Source: Saturnia japonica
Lineage: Eukaryota; Arthropoda; Insecta; Lepidoptera; Saturniidae
DNA: 64,000 nucleotides
Direction of reading: 5' to 3'
NCBI GenBank assembly: GCA_033032175.1
Contig: CM065309.1
Span: forward strand, 20,336,001 to 20,400,000
Made by a program: the position numbers and the translations under genes. Shown here in pieces: positions 57,270 through 64,000 of this stretch. Every line of letters starts with the position of its first letter. Position 1 is the first letter of the stretch. The notes beneath the pieces were generated by a model, which saw nothing but the letters and a program-made list of their open reading frames with translations, was not told where the DNA came from and did no database searches.

Positions 57270-60167
57270 TTATCGATTCTGTGAAGTTGAAGGGCGTGAA
57301 TCCTGATGATCAGAGCCAGGAGCCCGAGGAGGTACCTGCGAAGGTCGTTTTATATCCTTAATAGGCACGTTTGTTTTTCGAGTTTTCATTTTTACAGGAC
57401 AGATATTTCTGTCAATTTTACCATATACTTGTGCTTTTTGATAACGCGGTTTATCTTTACTTCGCCTTGTATTAACACCTTTTACAAATATAGTGTCCTC
57501 TTCTTGAATATCAAATGATGTTTCACCACCACGTTTTGTTTTAATCTTTTCTTTATTTTCAATTACTTTGTCTGTTAAATATTTATAAAGATATTTCGTT
57601 CGTTTCATATGATCGTTTACTAATTGTTGCGTATATTGTTTGTTAAAGTTTACTTCAAAAGTACTATTAGAATCAGTGTGTCCAAAAACTACTTCAAATG
57701 GTGTAAGACCAGTCGTTGAGTGAATGGTTTGATTGTATGACATAATTGCATAAGTCATAACGTTAGCCGCGTCAGTTATTTTATGTTCATATTTAGCGAT
57801 ACGATATATTTCTAAAATAGTTGAATGGAATCTTTCAATTAAACCCATAGAATTAGGATTATGTGGAGTGCTTATGTGTAATTCTATTTTATAAAATTGT
57901 AATGTTTCTTTTAAAAGTGTATTGTTGAATTCAGTACCAGAATCAGCACTGATCTTATTTGGTACGCCATAAAATGAGAAAAATTTAATTAAGGCACGAA
58001 CTACTTCAGGTGTAGAGCGATTGGATATTTCAAAAGCCTGACCTAGTTTACTGAAAGCATCTATTATGGTAAGGAAGTAGCTTCCTTCTATAGAGAATAT
58101 ATCTATAAATATTTCAGCAAAAGGTTTTGTTTGAGTTTGCGTTAACATTAATTCTGGTTTTAAAGGTTTGCGATCATATTTTAGAGTTTTACAAGTTTCA
58201 CAAGAATTGATTACAGAAGCGACTGTTATATCCATATTTGTCCAAAAATAATTACGCTTTAATTTCATAAGAGTTTCTTTGATTCCACGGTGACTTGTTT
58301 TACCTTGATGATAAGCAAGTATAGTGGCACGTTGCTCTTTTTCATCACCTAAGTATATAACTCTTTTAGTACATTCATATATTTTGACGGTATCTTTTTT
58401 AAATAGTTTTATCACGGCATTTGTAAATTGTTTACGGTGAATTTCGCTCTCAAAGTAAAAGAAATATTTAATTTTAGGTTTTATATATTCTAAAAGAAAT
58501 TTCTTAACAAGGTTAGTGTTGTTTACAGGTAAATGTACTTCCAAAATTTTTTGTTTTTCATGTGATAAGTCTTTTATTGATAATTGGTTTCTGTTCCAAG
58601 TAAAAATAAGGATTTGATTAGGTTTTGTGTCGATGGCTTCTTCAATAATGGGAATACCATTCGTATCAATATCTTCAGCAGAATGTATGGTTTCCGGTAA
58701 TGAACAGGCAGTAATAGTACTGGATGAAGGAGAACGAATTGGGTGAGTTAAAGTCTTATCGGAATCTGAAGGAATAGTTAACGTTTCTGATGAGTCTGAA
58801 ATTAGTATTGGACTCTCAGATCGTTCAGTGTCACTCACGTTTACTCGTAAGGACATATCGTCCTTTAATATATTTAATTTAATTCGTGATAGAGCATCAG
58901 CATTACTATTTTGTTTACCGTTCTTGTATATTATGTCAAAATCGAACTCAGCTTCTTCAGTTTCAACAGGTTCTATGTTTTCATGATAATCGTCATAAGC
59001 AGTTTGTTGATTATCGTCAATGAAATAATGATTTTCATATTCTGTATAATCAGGTTGATAGTCTTGGTATTCAATTTCAGGGTCGTTCATTTCTAAAGAC
59101 TCTATCATATTTTGTCTAATAGGACGAGCTGTGCGCATTGACACATCGCTTGCCTGAAATTGAGGTGGATTACGTTGAGGTTGATTTTGTGGTGGTATAC
59201 CAAATTTAAATTGTTGATTTGGCATGTTGAAATTAGGTCGGTTTTGTGTATTGTTAAATTGTGGTTTGAACCCTTGTTGATTAGGAATACCGAATTTAAA
59301 ATTATTATTTCCAAAATTTGGTTTATATCCTTGTTGGTTTAGGTTAGGTCTGAATTGTACATTTTGATTTGGAATACCGAATTTAAAATTATTATTATAC
59401 GGTTTAAAATTATTTTGTGTTTGGTATGGAATTCCGAATTTAAAATTTTGTTGTCCGGAATTAAATGTATTTGGCACAAATGCAGGTTGAGGTTTGAAAT
59501 TGTTATTAAAATTATTTGTTAAAGTAGGCGTGAAAAATTGTTGAACTGGTTTAATATTAGATTTATTTTTATTTTTAGAATTGTACTGATATTGAAAATT
59601 GACCTCCTCCATGACAACACTTAGTGCGTTTTCTAAAACGGTACAACCTTTAAGTCGCACAATTCGAATTAAATCCTCTGGTAAATTATATAAAAATACA
59701 TTCAAGCACATATTATTATAGATAATCATTTTAGCGGCTTTGAGGCCTTCATCAGTTAATAAATTGACCTTGGAGAAGAGGGTGCAGCGTGTTTGTTGTA
59801 TCCTGTTACAAAATTGCGTATATGTTTCACCAACTTTAATTTTTAAATTTTCCAACTCAATTGCCACACACTCTTCCGATCTAGGATCACCAAAATGTTG
59901 AATCAAAACAGCTCTTAATTGTTCCCAAGTTGTTATGTCTTCTCTTTCACTTAGTAGAGCAGCGGCTTTACCACATAATCTACTAGTTATAGCATGAAAC
60001 ACATATGTAGTTTGAACAACATTGTTTGATCCGCTAAAATTTCTGATTATATATTCACTTTTTTTAATAAATAAATTTAAAGTATTTTGATCACCATCGT
60101 ACTTGGGAATTAAACTTAAAAGTTCTTTTGATACTAATTGAATTGTTGATTCATTGTTGCGTTGCAT
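57270..60167 (-). CDS. gag-pol (deleted): Gag fused in frame to RNase H tail and integrase
   Basis: This 965-residue ORF starts at an ATG on the minus strand about 590 bases after the primer-binding site. Residues 1 to about 200 look like a Ty3/Gypsy Gag capsid region. Residues 240-325 are rich in Asn, Gln and Phe, carry four FKFGIP motifs, and have no CCHC zinc knuckle, as is usual for errantivirus Gag. Residues 345-405 are an acidic, Tyr-rich Gag tail. At about residue 406 the sequence jumps to the end of RNase H (IIYKNGKQNSNADALSR, about 412-428). The protease and the polymerase YxDD region are absent. Integrase follows with an intact zinc-binding set (H620, H626, C656, C659) and a D689, D742, E778 triad with the D,D(35)E spacing. 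The C-terminus is basic. Full-length relatives express Pol by a -1 frameshift after gag; here the deletion has made one frame. The product could assemble or integrate but cannot copy RNA. Confidence 0.9.
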   Translation of the reverse strand: MQRNNESTIQLVSKELLSLIPKYDGDQNTLNLFIKKSEYIIRNFSGSNNVVQTTYVFHAITSRLCGKAAALLSEREDITTWEQLRAVLIQHFGDPRSEECVAIELENLKIKVGETYTQFCNRIQQTRCTLFSKVNLLTDEGLKAAKMIIYNNMCLNVFLYNLPEDLIRIVRLKGCTVLENALSVVMEEVNFQYQYNSKNKNKSNIKPVQQFFTPTLTNNFNNNFKPQPAFVPNTFNSGQQNFKFGIPYQTQNNFKPYNNNFKFGIPNQNVQFRPNLNQQGYKPNFGNNNFKFGIPNQQGFKPQFNNTQNRPNFNMPNQQFKFGIPPQNQPQRNPPQFQASDVSMRTARPIRQNMIESLEMNDPEIEYQDYQPDYTEYENHYFIDDNQQTAYDDYHENIEPVETEEAEFDFDIIYKNGKQNSNADALSRIKLNILKDDMSLRVNVSDTERSESPILISDSSETLTIPSDSDKTLTHPIRSPSSSTITACSLPETIHSAEDIDTNGIPIIEEAIDTKPNQILIFTWNRNQLSIKDLSHEKQKILEVHLPVNNTNLVKKFLLEYIKPKIKYFFYFESEIHRKQFTNAVIKLFKKDTVKIYECTKRVIYLGDEKEQRATILAYHQGKTSHRGIKETLMKLKRNYFWTNMDITVASVINSCETCKTLKYDRKPLKPELMLTQTQTKPFAEIFIDIFSIEGSYFLTIIDAFSKLGQAFEISNRSTPEVVRALIKFFSFYGVPNKISADSGTEFNNTLLKETLQFYKIELHISTPHNPNSMGLIERFHSTILEIYRIAKYEHKITDAANVMTYAIMSYNQTIHSTTGLTPFEVVFGHTDSNSTFEVNFNKQYTQQLVNDHMKRTKYLYKYLTDKVIENKEKIKTKRGGETSFDIQEEDTIFVKGVNTRRSKDKPRYQKAQVYGKIDRNICPVKMKTRKTNVPIKDIKRPSQVPPRAPGSDHQDSRPSTSQNR
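57276..57295 (-). promoter_or_regulatory. Candidate splice acceptor for the env mRNA
   Basis: On the minus strand a pyrimidine-rich stretch leads to CACAG at 57279-57283, a few codons before the gag-integrase stop and about 29 bases before the first listed env codon. Errantivirus env is known to be made from a spliced subgenomic RNA. This acceptor is in phase with the short ATG frame that ends at the leader donor 60578-60583. The pairing is inferred from sequence only. Confidence 0.5.
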
Positions 60168-60756
60168 TTTGAGTTGTATTTATTTAATTAAACACACACA
60201 AAGTAAAATTCACAAAATTAAAATTCACAAAATAATATTTTCAAAATAAAATTCACAAAATAAATCTTATAACAAAATTATCAAAATCAAAATTCTCAAA
60301 ATTAAAATTATCGAAATTAAAATTATCAAATTAAAATTCTCAAAATTAATATTTATTATTAATATTTCTCAATATCTTATAATCTATGAAGTCAAATAAC
60401 TTTCGACGATTTTTATTCGAAAATTATGAAAAATAATTTTCAACGATGTTTGTTTGAAAATTATAAAAATTTGTTAAATAATTTTCAACGATTTTTGTTT
60501 GAAAATTATAACAATGTCCAACGAAAAATACAACCACAGAAAATAACAAGGACGAGACAAGGATTGTAAAAATGGTCACTTACAGTCTGCTCGTTCCCAT
60601 GTCTTGCCGTATAGCTGCTTTCGCTTTTAGGACAGGATCTCTCGGAAATAGATGTGGAACCCGACGTTAACTTATTTATTGGTTCGTAGATACTCAAAAT
60701 CTGCACATGAGACCGATTTGTAAGACTCGAACACAGACTTTTATTGTTGATTGAGT
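60168..60756 (-). promoter_or_regulatory. Errantivirus untranslated leader with repeats
   Basis: This leader, between primer-binding site and gag ATG, is very AT-rich next to gag. It holds about ten loose copies of an AAATTCACAAAAT-like unit at 60195-60350. It also has three copies of a 33-base unit (60395-60427, 60432-60464, 60477-60509), each able to fold back on itself (ATAATTTTC against GAAAATTAT). A good splice-donor sequence, GTAAGT on the minus strand, is at 60578-60583, with a short ATG-started frame just upstream at 60600. In gypsy the same interval holds the Su(Hw) insulator repeats. Whether these repeats have that role is inference. Confidence 0.7.
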
Positions 60757-60774
60757 ATCCTACCGACTGCGCCA
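60757..60774 (-). other. Primer-binding site, tRNA-Ser type
   Basis: On the minus strand the 18 bases TGGCGCAGTCGGTAGGAT directly follow, and by one base overlap, the 5' LTR. They are the exact complement of the 3' end of insect tRNA-Ser (ATCCTACCGACTGCG plus CCA). The 17.6/297/tom branch of errantiviruses is known to prime from tRNA-Ser. This fixes the orientation of the element. Confidence 0.9.
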
Positions 60775-61080
60775 GTTAAATTTCGGGAGCACTGCCGAGG
60801 GTTTTTAAAAAGTCTAAGACAAGACTGATTCTCAAGAAGCTTTATTAAGAATGCTTTTATTTGTTACAAATGTCTCTTTTATAAACTCTTATTCTATAAA
60901 CACAAAGTGGGGCTGTTTACTATGAAATAATGAGAAATATGTCGCAATACATTCAGTCAAAACACCAGGTGTCTATCAGTAGTTTGCAGACATAATATGG
61001 GTTAAAAACGTAACATCAGCATTTCTAACGTATGTACCAATTAACAAGACGTAATAAGAGAGGGTACAGACTGCATAACT
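60774..61080 (-). repeat. 5' LTR of the errantivirus
   Basis: This is the upstream LTR for the minus-strand transcript, 307 bp long, and matches the copy at 55340-55646 base for base as far as I can read. On the minus strand it contains a TATAAAA-like box followed by two AATAAA signals. That is the usual U3-R-U5 content, with promoter and polyadenylation signals close together. It starts AGTTA and ends TAACT. The final T overlaps the first base of the primer-binding site, as in 17.6 and 297. Confidence 0.95.
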
Positions 61081-61084
61081 AGTA

Positions 61085-63828
61085 AAAAAATATTTACATG
61101 AAATAGAAAAATAAATAAATAAAGTAAAGAAGGAATAATACAAACACGTAATGTCATATAAAGTCACATGAATATTTGTAGCTTTTTTTTTATTTCCTAC
61201 AAGATTCTCCAGACAAAATCACCAACTTAAAAATTAAATTGCCGTCTTCCAAACAAAAAACAGGACGCCGCCGTTTAAACAACGTAATCCGTACAAACTG
61301 ACTCACTCGACCTTTAAACTACACCCACCCACATCGTCGCGAAAACATTTGCTAATTTCTGTTTTGTCTAATTGCCAACAATATTCACTATCACTTTACC
61401 ATGCAACAGGTTTTGCTATTTCTCCATTGCATTTATCGTTTTCATCGACGCTCTATTACAGCTGCATTTGTAAATTTGAGTTCTATGCAGCAATGTAAGT
61501 TGATCTATGAAATACTAACGTTGAAGATTTTATCGTTGGAATTATTGGTGGGAGGAAAGGCCCTAATTGAAAGTTACCCGACAGAGTGACAGAGGCCGTT
61601 AATAAACTAAGCTAGCCACAGGCTGACTGTGCTTTGTTACTTGTCAGATTAACGTGGTCCCTTGGCGCCTCCGCTAACTTTATAACAAACTAGTATTGTC
61701 TAAAAGTCGGGATATCTCAGCAATGCCGGTGTAATGAGGCGTACGGTGTCTTGGGTCTGATTTACTTTTAGTTTATCATTGATGTAATATCTAAGTGTTT
61801 ATATGAAGCTTGTAGACAATTAGAAACATTTTTAACCGTTCGGGAAAATATTGAGCATCATAGTTATAATTTATCCAACTGTATAAACTCTATACCCTTC
61901 TACGAAGATCTCAATAAGCGTCGCTATTATTAACATAACTAAAACACCCTATTTCTCGTATTTTATTTTAGGGATCCTATACTAGGATACTGAGAATTTA
62001 TTTTCACTCAGAAATATAACTTCCGAACTGTTATAAAAATTATCATGCTAAATCTTCTAATTCTTGTATCTCTCTTCAGAGAGTGGATATTGTGTATGAA
62101 ATTAATATGTCCTGTCTTGCCACTAGGAAAATTCCTTCACCTTTCACGAGGTTCTTGTTATTTTTTTTGTTTGGTATCCTAGAAGTTTGGTGACAACCCT
62201 ACTAATTTGCATGTTAATGAGACAAATCAAAATTCGCGTTCAGTGCTACTACATAATTCGATTTAGTTTTACTTGTGCATAATAATTAACTATAGAATGA
62301 GTTTCAGGGGCAAGTTTTCATACCTAAACAAAATCTTTAGGTACAATAAATTTATTTCTAATTTATAAAATATTTATTTTATTATATGAGTCCAAAGCAA
62401 GAAATGGGTACAGTTCTCAACTCCACTTATCGCAAACTTTGCGACATTAAATTTCAGTTAACAAAGTTCCTTGGTAGTTACCCCAAAACTTTCCACAATG
62501 ACGGACAAGTTCACAATTCGGCTGTTTGATGGATTAACAACAATTTTGTGAAACATCCAAACTCTGTTTCAAATGTTCCAAGTTAAATTGTTTATGTTTT
62601 ATGTATCTTAAATGATAAAGTAGGTATTAACTATGTTATAATAAACCTTCTTTATAAGAGACGAGATATTATACAGGTAAGAGTGCTAGACTCAGTGCAA
62701 GTTTCGACTGCACAAGCCCCCCAATCAGACCTGTGTACTGCCGTAAAGCAGAGTGCTCGGGCTACTGTGTTCCGATCCAAAGCCTGAGAACACGCATTGG
62801 CACACGAGGTAAAAGTCAGAAGATCATAGCATAACTTAATCAATAGTAGCAAGCTTTAGTTGCATGCCTTCTGTTAGGATTGCGTTCCTATCTGACGTTG
62901 GTTATAAACATTTATAGACTAAAGTGAAAACTTAACATCAAGAAACGACAAACCCTTTTGCTACTTAATAAAATAAAATAGAAAGAAAAATAACATTGAA
63001 ATCATTATAAAATACGCTCAGTAATGTAAAAAAATACTTGTATAATTTTTATTTAAAAATTTGATTAAGAATTACCAATACAGCAATATTTCTAAAAAAA
63101 GAACCTAACATCTTACCTTTTTATATTAATTTATTGTTTATGTGGTTGACCAAAATTTTGCGTAGATAACGTAGTAAATCGTCACAATAGACAGAATTAA
63201 AGAAATTATCATAAAGTGAAATGTTATATGTAAGTGACATACTTCGTAAACACAAACAAATGTGTGACGAGTTAAATGAATTAAAAAGCAATAATAATAA
63301 TTCTAATAATTTATCTTCGAACCGATCATTTAATTAGTGTTGACAGAAAGGGAACAAGAATCAATCACTTGCATTACGAAGTCATCGCTTGATAGACAAA
63401 CTAAGCGCCGCCGCGTCGTGCTCTAACTACGCAAGTTGTCTAGGCTCGTTAACACTCTGGCCTATCTGTGACCACACTGTCTGTCTCTGTTCTGAAGTGA
63501 GGATGCTTGATAGATATTGTGATTTATGATGACCGTTGTTTCAAATACCGTTGGAGGAATTAAATCTTCAATTGCATTGATTTAGTTACAGCTAAAATTT
63601 TCTTTCGTGATTCATTAAAATTTGCCCATGAAGAGTTAAAAGAGCTATAAATACTTTTAATAATTAAGTTAACAACAAGCCTAAATTTAATTATAGCGTG
63701 AGATTTAGGTAGTAAAGTTATATAGGGAGGAGGTAATTTTATAATGCTGTACTTTTATAATAAGCTTCATTTATCGAAAAAAAAGGTCCCATTCCTATGA
63801 GAGAATATTATTTATTTATCATAAGGGA
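61085..63828. other. Unassigned DNA right of the errantivirus
   Basis: No gene is recognised. GC-richer patches near 62670-62810 and 63395-63480 lack open frames. The latter could be a host promoter or 5' exon, but nothing in the sequence proves it. Confidence 0.3.
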
Positions 63829-64000
63829 CCATCCATAAATTACGTCACACGTTAAGGGGGTAGTGGGTCAACGATGTGTGACATTGTGTGACAAGGGGTG
63901 GGTAGGGGCCGCAAATTTTGTGATATCACATTTTTTCAAAATATAATATTTTATATTTATTACAAAACTAAATTTAAAATACATACCTACTAAAGAATGA
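63829..64000 (+). mobile_element. Transposon-like repeat cut by the window end
   Basis: AAGGGACCATCCATAAATTA then CGTCACACG, a purine-rich GGGGG segment and GTGTGACATTGTGTGACAAG resemble the terminus of a repeat seen in many insects (GGACCGTCCATAAATTACGTCAC...). Only one end is in the window. Confidence 0.45.

Larger units (their letters stand above)
55340..61080 (-). mobile_element. Errantivirus (Ty3/Gypsy endogenous retrovirus), internally deleted copy
   Basis: This is a complete LTR-to-LTR insertion of 5741 bp on the minus strand. Two 307-bp terminal repeats that read as identical by eye bound it. They begin AGTTA and end TAACT, a perfect 5-bp terminal inversion typical of gypsy-like errantiviruses. 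The host bases AGTA occur at 55336-55339 and again at 61081-61084, giving the 4-bp target duplication known for this group. Inside, in transcription order, are a tRNA-Ser primer-binding site, a repeat-rich leader, a gag-integrase ORF, an env ORF and a polypurine tract. Known errantiviruses such as gypsy, 17.6 and TED are about 7 to 7.5 kb, so roughly 2 kb of pol is missing. Identical LTRs imply recent insertion. Confidence 0.95.

Noticed and set aside
57306..57518. Plus-strand frames inside the errantivirus (57306, 58911, 59160)
   Set aside because: They are antisense shadows of the gag-integrase ORF.
60506..60706. 66-codon minus-strand frame in the errantivirus leader
   Set aside because: It starts at GTG and overlaps the candidate splice donor. 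Only the short ATG frame ending at the donor is of interest.
63380..63500. Possible host promoter or first exon
   Set aside because: It is GC-richer than its flanks, but there is no TATA/initiator pair, open frame or splice donor that decides it.

Overview
The window looks like intergenic DNA from an insect, most likely a moth or butterfly (Lepidoptera). It is AT-rich and intron-like, has no prokaryotic signals, and is crowded with transposon relics. The relics include tRNA-derived SINEs, short Helitron-like units that read TC...CTAG, decayed LINE tails, and hAT- and Harbinger-like MITEs. I recognise no host protein-coding gene, and no tRNA or rRNA gene that looks functional. Nearly all other reading frames over 60 codons are chance frames in AT-rich DNA or pieces of transposons.

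The only long coding sequences are at 55340-61080, inside a complete LTR element on the minus strand. It is an errantivirus (insect endogenous retrovirus, Ty3/Gypsy type). The two 307-bp LTRs appear identical, start AGTTA and end TAACT, and are flanked by the 4-bp duplication AGTA. A tRNA-Ser primer-binding site and a polypurine tract sit where they should. One ORF joins Gag directly to the tail of RNase H and a complete integrase, so protease, reverse transcriptase and most of RNase H are missing. A second ORF encodes a class-I-like Env with a furin-type site and a membrane anchor. The element is therefore young but cannot reverse-transcribe by itself, and was probably copied by a relative acting in trans.

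A second LTR element, an 875-bp TRIM, lies at 22825-23699 on the minus strand. It has TG...CA repeats, a tRNA-Trp primer-binding site, a polypurine tract and GGCC duplications, but no convincing gene.

Layout: 1-5 kb has a broken retroelement-associated coding remnant and a Helitron. 5-10.5 kb has a MITE, two Helitrons, a SINE with 11-bp duplications and a hAT-like unit. 10.5-22.8 kb is mostly unassigned AT-rich DNA with two SINEs and older repeats. 22.8-31 kb has the TRIM, a LINE split by another insertion, a short retro-insertion with a 14-bp duplication and a Harbinger-like MITE. 31-41 kb has nested Helitron/MITE copies, a LINE with an inverted half and other LINE tails. 43.5-44.4 kb has an LTR-like promoter segment split by a poly(A) retro-insertion. 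47.5-53.8 kb has LINE tails. 55.3-61.1 kb is the errantivirus. The rest is unassigned up to a repeat cut by the window end. The parts form no host operon or pathway; the common theme is layered transposition.
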